NCBI RefSeq assembly: GCF_002210105.1
Contig: NZ_AQQU01000009.1
Coordinates: forward strand, 1 to 64,000
From: Oceanicola sp. 22II-s10i
GTDB taxonomy: Bacteria > Pseudomonadota > Alphaproteobacteria > Rhodobacterales > Rhodobacteraceae
DNA: 64,000 bases
Reading direction: 5' to 3'
The position numbers were made by a program, and so were the translations under genes. A model generated the notes under the pieces. The model was given only the letters and a program-made list of their open reading frames with translations, ran no database searches and was not told where the DNA came from. Shown one piece after another: positions 50,854-59,110 of this stretch. Position 1 is the first letter of the stretch. Each line of letters begins with the position of its first letter.

Positions 50854-52485
50854 TCACACCTCGATCGTTTTGGGCCGAGCCCGTTCGAACCACATCACGA
50901 CCAGCAGCCGCGTCACCCAGATCGCCGTGAACACCGAAGTAATGATGCCGATGCCCAGCGTCACCGAGAACCCCCGCACCGGGCCGGAGCCCAGGACGAA
51001 CAGGATCAGCGCGATGATGAAGGTCGTGATATTCGCATCCACGATGGCCGAAAGCGCGCGCTCGTATCCGAGGTCGATCGCCCGCGCCGGCCCCTTGGCC
51101 GTCTTGAGTTCTTCGCGGATCCGCTCGAACACCAGCACGTTGGCATCGACCGCCATGCCGATCGTCAGCACGATCCCGGCGATCCCCGGCAGCGTCAGGG
51201 TCGCCCCGATGATGCTGAGCAGGCCGAAGATCAGCCCGACGTTGATGAGCAGCGCGATGTTGGCGAAAATCCCGAACAGGCCATAGGACAGGGCCATGAA
51301 GATCAGCACGCCCGCGAAGGCCACGATACAGGCGATCTTGCCCGCCTGGATGCTGTCCGCGCCCAGTTCCGGCCCGATCGTCCGCTCCTCGAGGAAATCG
51401 AGCCCGGCGGGCAGCGCGCCCGCGCGCAGCAGAACCGCGAGGTTGGTCGATTCCTCGACCGTGAAATTGCCGGTGATGATGCCGGACCCGCCCGCGATAT
51501 GGCTCTGGATCACGGGGGCCGAGATGACCTCGCCGTCCAGCACGATGGCGAAGGGGTTGCCGATGTTGGCGGCGGTGTAGTCGCCGAACTTCCGCGCCCC
51601 CGAGGGGTTGAAGCGGAAGGACACCGCGGGCCGTCCGTTCTGGTCGAACGAGGGCTGGGCATCCACCAGTTCCTCGCCCGTGACCACGGCGGCGGCTTCA
51701 AGGATGTAGAACTGTCCCGGCTCGTCCAGCGAGGGCAGGATCTCCTGCCCGGCGGCGGGGGCGTAATTCTCGTTCGTGGTCCGGTTCACGACCGGCTGGA
51801 ACGTCAGCTGCGCCGTCGTCCCGATGATCGCCTTCAGCTCGGAGGCCGAGCCGAGGCCGGGCACCTGGATCAGGATCCGGTCGCTGCCCTGCCGCTGGAT
51901 CGTCGGTTCGCGCGTGCCGACCTCGTCGATCCGACGGCGGATGATCTCCAGCGACTGGCGCACCGTGCGTTCGTCCGTCGCGGCGCGTTCCGCCTCGGAC
52001 AGGGTCACGACGATCTCGTCGCCCTCGACCGAAACCTCAAGATCGTTCGCACCGGCCCCGGTCAGCGAGGTCACCGGCCGCGCCAGCGCACGCACAGCAG
52101 CGACCGCGGCGCTCATCCCGTCGGGATTGCCGATCCGCACCCTCAGCACGTCGGGCGCGCTTTCCTGCAGGCGGATCGTACCGATCTGGTCACGCATGTC
52201 GCGCAGGGTGTTGCGCACCTCGGGCCAGAGGCCGCGCATCCGCTGGGCGTAGACGTCCTGCGTCTTGACCTCGGCCAAGAGGTGCGCCCCGCCCCTCAGG
52301 TCGAGCCCGAGGTTGACGAGGTTCGAGGGCAGGAACGACGGCCAGCTGGTGTCCGGCATCCCGGCGTCGATGGTGTCGTTATGCACCTCGACGCGGCTGT
52401 AGAAGGCGTTCGGTGTCGCGAACAGGAGGCCGGCCAGCACGATCAGCCAGATCAGCACGCGCTTCCAGGTATCGATCTGAAGCAT
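50854..52485 (-). CDS. secD: Protein translocase subunit SecD
   Basis: A 543-aa RND-type Sec accessory protein: one N-terminal helix, the LGLDLRGGAHLL block near 60, a large periplasmic head, then five helices with MAVDANVLVFERIREEL near 440. Length is normal. Gene order yajC-secD-secF is standard. Confidence 0.97.
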   Translation of the reverse strand: MLQIDTWKRVLIWLIVLAGLLFATPNAFYSRVEVHNDTIDAGMPDTSWPSFLPSNLVNLGLDLRGGAHLLAEVKTQDVYAQRMRGLWPEVRNTLRDMRDQIGTIRLQESAPDVLRVRIGNPDGMSAAVAAVRALARPVTSLTGAGANDLEVSVEGDEIVVTLSEAERAATDERTVRQSLEIIRRRIDEVGTREPTIQRQGSDRILIQVPGLGSASELKAIIGTTAQLTFQPVVNRTTNENYAPAAGQEILPSLDEPGQFYILEAAAVVTGEELVDAQPSFDQNGRPAVSFRFNPSGARKFGDYTAANIGNPFAIVLDGEVISAPVIQSHIAGGSGIITGNFTVEESTNLAVLLRAGALPAGLDFLEERTIGPELGADSIQAGKIACIVAFAGVLIFMALSYGLFGIFANIALLINVGLIFGLLSIIGATLTLPGIAGIVLTIGMAVDANVLVFERIREELKTAKGPARAIDLGYERALSAIVDANITTFIIALILFVLGSGPVRGFSVTLGIGIITSVFTAIWVTRLLVVMWFERARPKTIEV

Positions 52486-52513
52486 TCAGGCGGCCTCCCG
52501 GCCAGAGGTAGGG

Positions 52514-52801
52514 TCAGGTGTTGGCCGGTTCAGTCTTGGACAGGACCTGTGCGATGGTCGACTTGACCACGCGGACCTTGACGCCCTCGGCGATCTCGAC
52601 CTCGACCTCGTTGTCGTCGCGGACCTTGGCGATCTTGCCGACGATCCCGCCCTGCGTGACGACCATGTCGCCGCGGCGGACCGCGCTCACCATCGCCTGA
52701 TGGTCCTTCAGCTTCTTCTGCTGAGGGCGGATCAGCAGGAAATACATGATCGCGAAGATCAGGATCAGCGGCACGAATTGCGCGAGTGCGTTCCCGTCCA
52801 T
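52514..52801 (-). CDS. yajC: Preprotein translocase subunit YajC
   Basis: A 95-aa membrane protein with one helix (FVPLILIFAIMYFLLIRPQQKK) followed by a basic cytoplasmic domain, GDMVVTQGGIVGKIAKV. The start is the ATG at complement 52799-52801; upstream codons are in a spacer. It is 28 nt ahead of secD. Confidence 0.95.
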   Translation of the reverse strand: MDGNALAQFVPLILIFAIMYFLLIRPQQKKLKDHQAMVSAVRRGDMVVTQGGIVGKIAKVRDDNEVEVEIAEGVKVRVVKSTIAQVLSKTEPANT

Positions 52802-53025
52802 GAGGGCTCCTTGTGCAAAAGCGGGGACCCCCCGCGAATTTTGGCGGAACCTATGGTTGCGGCCGTGCGATTGCAAGGCGCGAAAGGGCGGCTCCCCGGC
52901 CCTGACGGCCCGTGTCGCGGGTGACGTAGCGGGGGATTGCGGGGCGTGGATGCGGCGTGGGGCCGCAGGACGGGGGCGTTACGGGACGCTCCGGGGATTT
53001 TGGCACGCTACAGACATGCCCCGCC

Positions 53026-53295
53026 CTACCCCGCCGGCAGCACCGCCATGCTCCCGGCGATCATCGCCATCATCGCCAGCGTCAGCCCCCCGAGCACCCG
53101 GCGGTCGCGGCGATACTCCGGGCGGCGGAGGAACCAGCCGAACCCCCGCAGCGTCGCGACGGGGCCGGGGAACATCGCCCCCGTCTCCGCCGCCAGATCG
53201 CGGCGGATGCGGAACAGCACCCGGAACATCTGCACCGCCCAGAGGGCGAAGATCACCCCCTCCGCCACCAGCCAGATCACCGCCAGACCGCTCAT
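53026..53295 (-). CDS. Small two-helix membrane protein
   Basis: An 89-aa protein with hydrophobic segments about residues 3-25 and 68-88 and a basic middle (RDLAAETGAMFPGPVATLRGF). The ATG at complement 53293-53295 follows GGGAGGTG, a strong site; a start at 53328 is less likely. It is alone between yajC and the pseudouridine synthase gene. No family recognised. Confidence 0.62.
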   Translation of the reverse strand: MSGLAVIWLVAEGVIFALWAVQMFRVLFRIRRDLAAETGAMFPGPVATLRGFGWFLRRPEYRRDRRVLGGLTLAMMAMIAGSMAVLPAG

Positions 53296-53395
53296 CCGCA
53301 CCTCCCGGAACCGTCGCCCCGCAAGCATAACCGCGCGCCGCCCCTAGCCAAAGCCGCAGCTTCCCTCCCGCGCGCCTCCGGGCTATGGAACCGGC

Positions 53396-53944
53396 ATGGC
53401 CCGCACGATCCTCTTCAACAAGCCCTTCGACGTCCTGTCGCAGTTCACCGACAGCGGCACCGAGGGCTCGCCCCGCCGGACGCTCTCGGATTTCATCGAC
53501 GTGCCGGGGGTTTACGCGGCGGGCAGGCTCGACCGGGACAGCGAGGGGCTGATGGTGCTGACCGACGACGGACGGCTTCAGGCGCAGATCGCCAACCCGC
53601 GCCACCGGACTCCCAAGACCTACTGGGCGCAGGTCGAGGGCATCCCCGACGCCGCCGCCCTCGCCGCGCTGTCGAAGGGGGTGACGCTGAAGGACGGACT
53701 GACCCGCCCCGCCCATGTCACGCGGATCGACCGGCCCCCCGCCCTGTGGGAGCGCGACCCGCCGATCCGCGTGCGGCAGTCGATCCCCGACTGCTGGCTC
53801 GAGATCACGATCCGCGAGGGCCGCAACAGGCAGGTCCGCCGGATGACCGCCCATATCGGCCACCCCACCCTGCGCCTGATCCGCGCGCGGATCGGGCACT
53901 GGCACCTCGGCGGGCTGCGCCCCGGCGAATGGCGGGACGCCTGA
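53396..53944 (+). CDS. rluE: 23S rRNA pseudouridine synthase, RluE type
   Basis: A 182-aa RsuA/RluE-type synthase. It lacks an S4 domain and has [17 protein letters not shown] near residue 43 with the catalytic Asp, and [27 protein letters not shown] near 140. RluE modifies U2457 of 23S rRNA in E. coli; equivalence is inferred from length and motifs. Confidence 0.88.
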   Translation: MARTILFNKPFDVLSQFTDSGTEGSPRRTLSDFIDVPGVYAAGRLDRDSEGLMVLTDDGRLQAQIANPRHRTPKTYWAQVEGIPDAAALAALSKGVTLKDGLTRPAHVTRIDRPPALWERDPPIRVRQSIPDCWLEITIREGRNRQVRRMTAHIGHPTLRLIRARIGHWHLGGLRPGEWRDA

Positions 53945-54046
53945 GCGGGGCCTGATCCGGGCCCGATCCGGGTTTGCCCGAGGGGCCGCGATCTGGCATT
54001 ATTCCCGGCAAACAAGGGCCTAACGCCCACCGAGGACAGAGCAGCC

Positions 54047-55252
54047 ATGACCCCGACAGACCCGGCCAGCCCGCCGCTGCTGCCCTTGCGCGCCGCCAGC
54101 CTGCGGGTCGTGATCGTGCTGCTGACGGCCCTGTTCCTCATGACGGCGGTGCAGATCGGCCTGCCCGGCATCCCCGGCGCGCGGCCGGGCTTCGTGGATT
54201 TCCACGTCTTCCACCTCGCCGGAACGCTGGCGCTGTCGGGCGAGCTGTCCACCGCCTACCACACCGCCGACTTCGCGCCCCTTCAGGCCGCGCAGCCGGG
54301 ATACGCGGCCTACATGCCCTACACCTACCCGCCGCCCTTCAACCTGCTGGCCGCCGCGCTGGCGCTGCTGCCGCAGGGGATCGCCTATCTCGCCTTGATC
54401 GGCGGCAGCTTCGCGGCGCTCCTTCTGGTGCTGCGCCGTCTCTGCGGCACACATGCGACTGCCGTCCTGATGATGCTTCTGCCCGCCGCCATCGTCAGCG
54501 CGCGGTTCGGGCAGAACGGATTTCTCACCGCAGCCCTGATCGGCGCGGCCTGCCTTTGGTGGCCACGGGCGCAGAGCGGCCTCCCGCTCGGGGCGATGAT
54601 CGTCAAGCCGCACCTCGCCCTAGGCCTCGGCCTCGCCGCCCTGCTCCGCTTCCGCTGGCTGATGATCGTTGTCGCGGCGGCGACGGCGCTGACCCTCGCG
54701 GCGCTTGCCACGCTCGCCTTCGGCACCGCCGTCTGGACCGATTTCCGGGATGCGGCCCGCGAGTCCGGCCAGTTCCTGAACGACGGCGCCTATCCGATGT
54801 TCCGCATGACCTCGGTCTATGCCTGCGCCCGCAGCCTCGGGCTGGCATCCGGCGCGGCGATGAGCCTGCATATCGCGCTTGCCGCCGTCTCGGTTGCCGC
54901 GCTCGCGCTGGCATCGGCGCGCGGCTGGCAGCCCCGGCGCATCCTGACCCTCGCCGTGCTGAGCTGCCTCATGATCAGCCCCTACGCCTACGACTACGAC
55001 CTCACGCTCGGCACCGTGGCGCTGGCCCTTGCCGCGCCGGACCTCGCACGCACGCCAGTTGTGCCCCGCCTCGGCCTGACCGCCGCGCTCTGGTTCGCAT
55101 CCGGCTGGGGCCTCGCCATGATCAGCTTCGCGACGGCGCCGAAATCCGACATCCCCTCGCTCGGCGCGCCTGGTGTCCTGCTGGCGTCGGCGCTCATCTT
55201 CCGGACATTGCACCGGGCGGAAACCGCCGCAACCCGGCTCTTGCCCGCCTGA
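54047..55252 (+). CDS. DUF2029/GT87-type membrane glycosyltransferase
   Basis: A 401-aa protein with about 9-10 membrane helices in the pattern of GT87/DUF2029 polyprenol-linked mannosyltransferases. An acidic loop FVDFHVFHLAGTLALSG follows the first helix, and YTYPPPFNLLAAALALLP and LMISPYAYDYDL are typical of the family. No partners sit beside it. Donor and acceptor unknown. Confidence 0.8.
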   Translation: MTPTDPASPPLLPLRAASLRVVIVLLTALFLMTAVQIGLPGIPGARPGFVDFHVFHLAGTLALSGELSTAYHTADFAPLQAAQPGYAAYMPYTYPPPFNLLAAALALLPQGIAYLALIGGSFAALLLVLRRLCGTHATAVLMMLLPAAIVSARFGQNGFLTAALIGAACLWWPRAQSGLPLGAMIVKPHLALGLGLAALLRFRWLMIVVAAATALTLAALATLAFGTAVWTDFRDAARESGQFLNDGAYPMFRMTSVYACARSLGLASGAAMSLHIALAAVSVAALALASARGWQPRRILTLAVLSCLMISPYAYDYDLTLGTVALALAAPDLARTPVVPRLGLTAALWFASGWGLAMISFATAPKSDIPSLGAPGVLLASALIFRTLHRAETAATRLLPA

Positions 55253-55311
55253 CGCTCGACATCCCAATGCCGATCGGCGACAGTGCCCGGCAGAACACCC
55301 CGGCCCGGATA

Positions 55312-55953
55312 ATGAGCAGCAAACCGAAGCCTTCCCCCCTCGGCCAGAACCCCCACAGCGTCCGCGAGCGCCGCGAGAAGTCGCTCGAGGCAGCCATCGG
55401 GCGCGAGGTGCGCGTGCTGCGCAAGCGGCAGCGGATGACGGTGGCCGACCTTGCCCAGCAGACCGGGCTTTCTGTCGGCATGCTCTCCAAGATCGAGAAC
55501 GGAGTCACCTCACCCTCGCTCACCACGTTGCAGACGCTTGCACATGCGCTGTCGGTGCCCCTCACGTCGCTGTTCACCGGGTTCGAGGAGGAGCGCGGCG
55601 TCATGCACGTCAAGGCGGGCGAGGCGGTCGAGATCGAGCGTCAGGGCACCCGGTCGGGGCACCAGTACAACCTGCTGGGCCATATCGGTGCGAATGCCTC
55701 GGGCGTGGTGGTGGAGCCCTACCTGATCGTGCTTTCGGAAAGCTCGGACGTCTTCCCGACCTTCCAGCATGAGGGGATCGAGCTTATCTACATGCTGGAG
55801 GGCCGGATGGAGTATCGCCACGGCGACCGGCTGTTCACGATGGAGCCGGGGGACTCGCTGTTCTTCGACGCCGACGCGCCGCACGGGCCCGAGGTGCTGG
55901 GGGCGCTGCCGATCCGGTATCTGTCCGTGATCTCCTACCCGCAGAGCACCTGA
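55312..55953 (+). CDS. XRE-cupin transcriptional regulator
   Basis: A 213-aa regulator with an N-terminal XRE helix-turn-helix (MTVADLAQQTGLSVGMLSKIENGVTSPSL, about residues 40-68) and a C-terminal cupin (HEGIELIYMLEGRMEYRHGDRLFTMEPGDSLFF). ATG at 55312 starts MSSKPKPS; an upstream ATG at 55267 is less likely. Its stop abuts that of the convergent DadA-like gene, suggesting local control of amino acid or amine oxidation. Confidence 0.88.
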   Translation: MSSKPKPSPLGQNPHSVRERREKSLEAAIGREVRVLRKRQRMTVADLAQQTGLSVGMLSKIENGVTSPSLTTLQTLAHALSVPLTSLFTGFEEERGVMHVKAGEAVEIERQGTRSGHQYNLLGHIGANASGVVVEPYLIVLSESSDVFPTFQHEGIELIYMLEGRMEYRHGDRLFTMEPGDSLFFDADAPHGPEVLGALPIRYLSVISYPQST

Positions 55954-57195
55954 TCACGCATACCGCCGCCCCGGATCGAAGGGTGCGATGTCCATGTTCG
56001 GCTGCCGCCCCTCGGCCAGATCCGCGATGATACGTCCGGTGATCCCGCCCGTGGTCAGCCCGAGGTGCTGGTGGCCGAAGGCATGCAGGATGCGCGGGCT
56101 GCCGGGGGAGGCGCCGATGGCGGGGCGCGAGTCCGGCAGGGTCGGGCGGAAGCCCAGCCATTCCGATGTCGGTTCGGGCAGTGGCCCGAGGAACTCCGCC
56201 CCCCTGCGGGCGATGTAGGACAGGCGGCGGCGATTCACCGGGGCGTCGAGCGATGCGATCTCGACCGTTCCGGCCAGACGCAGGCCGCGCGCCATGGGGA
56301 CGGAGTAGAAGCCGCCCTCGCTCCAGCCCACAGGCCGGGACACGCGGTCGGCCTCTCCGGCGAAGAGCAGGTGGTAGCCGCGCTCGGTGCCGAGGGGGAT
56401 GCGGTCCGCCCCGCCGCCGGGGATCAGCGCCGACCGCGCGCCCGACGCGATGGCGACGCGGCCTGCGGTCACGGTATCGCCGCCCAGCATGACCTCGACC
56501 CGGTCGTTCAGGTCGCGCACCCGCTCCACCGCCGCCTGCCGCCAGACACCGCCGAGGACCACGAACCGGGCATGCAGCCGGCGCACCAGTTCCTCGGGAT
56601 CGCGGACATGCCGCGCGCCGGGGTAGTGCACCGCGCGGGCGATCGGGGCGCGGATGTTTGGCTCCAGTTCCAGCGCCTCCGCCGCGCTCAGCTCGCGGAA
56701 CGGCACGCCGAGTTCGCGCCGCAGCGCCAGTCCGGACGCCGCCCCCTTGGCCCCCTCGCGCGTCGACCAGATGTTGAGCTGCCCGCGCGACACGATCAGG
56801 TCCCCTGCCCCCGCTTCGGCGATCAGCGGGTCCAGCCCGGCATCCGCCGCCGACAGCAGCGCAGCGAGATCGCCCGCGATCCGGCGTGAGGGACCGGTGC
56901 GGCAGTTGGCGAGGAACGACAGCATCCAGCGCGGGTTGCGCAGGGCGTGGGCCCAAGACACCGACAGCGGACTGTCCGTTCCGAACAGCAGCCGCGGCAG
57001 GCCGGTCAGCACCGAAGGATCGTTCGTCGGCAGGCAGGCATAGGTGGCGATGGTGCAGGCGTTGCCGGAACTGGTCCCCGATCCCGGCGGGTTCGGATCG
57101 GCGAGCAGCACGTTCAGCCCGCGCATCCGCGACCACAGCGCGGCCGAGGTGCCGACGATCCCCGCGCCCACGACGATCAGGTCGAAATCGGCCAT
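55954..57195 (-). CDS. DadA-like FAD D-amino acid oxidoreductase
   Basis: A 413-aa FAD oxidoreductase of the DAO/DadA family. The dinucleotide loop is VVGAGIVGTSAALW at about 7-20, and late segments WLGFRPTLPDSRPAIG and AFGHQHLGLTTGGITG (about 340-385) match D-amino acid dehydrogenase. It should feed electrons from a D-amino acid to the quinone pool. One nt separates it from the upstream Lrp gene. The exact substrate is unknown. Confidence 0.88.
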   Translation of the reverse strand: MADFDLIVVGAGIVGTSAALWSRMRGLNVLLADPNPPGSGTSSGNACTIATYACLPTNDPSVLTGLPRLLFGTDSPLSVSWAHALRNPRWMLSFLANCRTGPSRRIAGDLAALLSAADAGLDPLIAEAGAGDLIVSRGQLNIWSTREGAKGAASGLALRRELGVPFRELSAAEALELEPNIRAPIARAVHYPGARHVRDPEELVRRLHARFVVLGGVWRQAAVERVRDLNDRVEVMLGGDTVTAGRVAIASGARSALIPGGGADRIPLGTERGYHLLFAGEADRVSRPVGWSEGGFYSVPMARGLRLAGTVEIASLDAPVNRRRLSYIARRGAEFLGPLPEPTSEWLGFRPTLPDSRPAIGASPGSPRILHAFGHQHLGLTTGGITGRIIADLAEGRQPNMDIAPFDPGRRYA

Positions 57196-57196
57196 C

Positions 57197-57658
57197 TCAG
57201 ACCGGCAGCGCGGTCGTGGACTTGATCTCTTCCATCGACAGCAGCGCGGTGACGTTGTGCACCTTCACCTCGGAAATCAGCGCCTGATAAAAGACGTCGT
57301 AGGCGCGGGCGTTCTTGACCCGGACCTTGAGGATATAGTCGATCTCGCCCGCCAGCCGGTGCGCCTCCTGCACTTCGGGGCGTTTCAGGAGCGCGGCGAG
57401 GAACTGCTTCTGCCAGCCCGCGTCGTGTTCGCTGGTGCGGATCAGGACGAAGAAACAGGCCTCGAACCCAAGCGTCTCGGCATCGAGGATGACGGTCTGG
57501 GCACGGATCACCCCGGCCTCGCGCAGCTTGCGGATACGGTTCCACACCGGCGTCTTGGACGACCCGACTTTCCGCGCGATCTCGTCCAGCGACTGGCTTG
57601 CGTCCTGCTGCAATTGCGAAAGGATTTTTCGGTCGGTGTCGTCGAGGCGGACAGACAT
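57197..57658 (-). CDS. Lrp/AsnC-family regulator
   Basis: A 153-aa Lrp/AsnC protein: helix-turn-helix LDEIARKVGSSKTPVWNRIRKLREAG and RAM domain EAHRLAGEIDYILKVRVKN. It precedes the DadA-like gene by one nt, so both are probably one transcript and it likely responds to the amino acid oxidised. It is divergent from the siroheme/cys operon. Confidence 0.9.
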   Translation of the reverse strand: MSVRLDDTDRKILSQLQQDASQSLDEIARKVGSSKTPVWNRIRKLREAGVIRAQTVILDAETLGFEACFFVLIRTSEHDAGWQKQFLAALLKRPEVQEAHRLAGEIDYILKVRVKNARAYDVFYQALISEVKVHNVTALLSMEEIKSTTALPV

Positions 57659-57802
57659 TCCCTGCTACTCCGGTTTTCGCGAACAGACGTCCCGAGGGCC
57701 AGCCTCTCTGGAACCCTGTTCTTATTTCCCCGCCCCACTGGCGACGAAACGGGAATATTTCCTAAGTTGCAGGGTGAGTCAAACACAACCCGGAGCGGAC
57801 AG

Positions 57803-58807
57803 ATGCGCCACTTCCCGATCTTCGTGAACATGGACAACGCCCGCGTCGTGCTGTCGGGCGGCGGCGATGCCGCGCTGGCGAAACTGCGGCTGCTGATGAA
57901 GACCTCGGCCCGGATCGAGGTCTACACCGAAGCCCCCGCCCAGGAGATCATCGACTGGGTCCGCGAGGGCCGCATTCACCTCACACGCCGCGCTCTGGCA
58001 CCCGAGGACGTGCCGGGTTCGGTGTTGGTCTATGCCGCGGACGAGGATGAAACCCTCGACGCCCGCACCGCCGCGCTGGCCCGCGCCTGCGGCGTGCTGG
58101 TGAACATCGTCGACAACCTCAACGACAGCGCCTTCATCACGCCCGCCATCGTGGACCGCGACCCGGTCTGCGTCGCCATCGGGACCGAGGGCGCGGCGCC
58201 GATGCTGGCCCGTTCGATCAAGGCCGACCTGGAATCGCGCCTGCCCGCCTCGCTGGGTCTGCTGACCCGCGCCGCGCAGGCGTTCCGCCGCGCCGCCGAG
58301 GCGCTGCCGCATGGCCGCCCGCGCCGGGCATTCTGGACCGAGTATTTCGACCGCGCGGGCCCCGATGCCTATGACGCGGGCGGCGAGGTCGCGCTGGACC
58401 CGGCGCTGACGCTGCTGCTGGACCGTCACCTGCAGACGGAAACGCAGGAAGGCCGGATCACGCTGACCTGGACCGGATCGGACGATCCGGACCTGCTGAC
58501 GCTGAAGGCGCGCAAGGCGATCGACACCGCAGACGTGGTGATCCACGACGCGGGCGTCGCCCCCGCCGTTCTGGAACTGGCGCGGCGCGAGGCGCGGATC
58601 GTCAGGCTGGAGCGTCCGTCGGACGTGCCGCCGATGCCGCGCCTGCTGGCCGATCACGCGGCGAAGGGGGCGCAGGTCCTCTACATCTCCGCCGCGCCGT
58701 TGCCCCCGTCGCTTGCGCCCCGCTGCCGCGCACATGACGTCGCCGTCACCGAGATTCCGGGCGTCGCCGCCCATACCCAGACCGAAGCGCTGAAGGAAAC
58801 TGCCTGA
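57803..58807 (+). CDS. cysG: Siroheme synthase with degenerate methyltransferase part
   Basis: A 334-aa CysG-related protein. Residues about 1-205 are a Met8-like precorrin-2 dehydrogenase/ferrochelatase (PIFVNMDNARVVLSGGGDAA, with NAD loop). Residues about 215-330 resemble only the first half of the uroporphyrinogen methyltransferase domain (LLTLKARKAIDTADVVIHDAG), and the usual RLKGGDPFIFGRG block and the rest are missing. So it probably oxidises and chelates precorrin-2 made by a separate CobA. First gene of the cys operon. Confidence 0.87.
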   Translation: MRHFPIFVNMDNARVVLSGGGDAALAKLRLLMKTSARIEVYTEAPAQEIIDWVREGRIHLTRRALAPEDVPGSVLVYAADEDETLDARTAALARACGVLVNIVDNLNDSAFITPAIVDRDPVCVAIGTEGAAPMLARSIKADLESRLPASLGLLTRAAQAFRRAAEALPHGRPRRAFWTEYFDRAGPDAYDAGGEVALDPALTLLLDRHLQTETQEGRITLTWTGSDDPDLLTLKARKAIDTADVVIHDAGVAPAVLELARREARIVRLERPSDVPPMPRLLADHAAKGAQVLYISAAPLPPSLAPRCRAHDVAVTEIPGVAAHTQTEALKETA

Positions 58808-59109
58808 TGCCCCGTGCCTTCACCCCGAAAGTTATCACCGCCAATGCCCTGCTGGAGGGCGACGTGGTCTATCTGACCAAGGACGACCTGTGGACCCGCG
58901 ACCTGTCCGAGGCCGAACTGCTCACCGACGAGGCCCATGCCGACATCCGCCTGCTCGACGCCGAGAAGCGCGGGAACGAGGTCGTGGGCGTCTACCTCGC
59001 CGACATGACCGCAGGGCCGGACGGGCCCGAGCCGACCCACTTCCGCGAGGACTTCCGCCGCACAGGGCCGTCCAACTATTTCCACGGCAAACAGGAAGTC
59101 CGAGGCTGA
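58807..59109 (+). CDS. DUF2849 protein
   Basis: A 100-aa acidic protein of the DUF2849 family (MPRAFTPKVITANALLEGDVVYLT; FREDFRRTGPSNYFHGK). Its ATG overlaps the cysG stop by one nt (TGATG), and it ends one nt before cysI. The constant position in alphaproteobacterial cys operons suggests a role in sulfite reduction, but no activity is known. Confidence 0.88.
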   Translation: MPRAFTPKVITANALLEGDVVYLTKDDLWTRDLSEAELLTDEAHADIRLLDAEKRGNEVVGVYLADMTAGPDGPEPTHFREDFRRTGPSNYFHGKQEVRG

Positions 59110-59110
59110 C

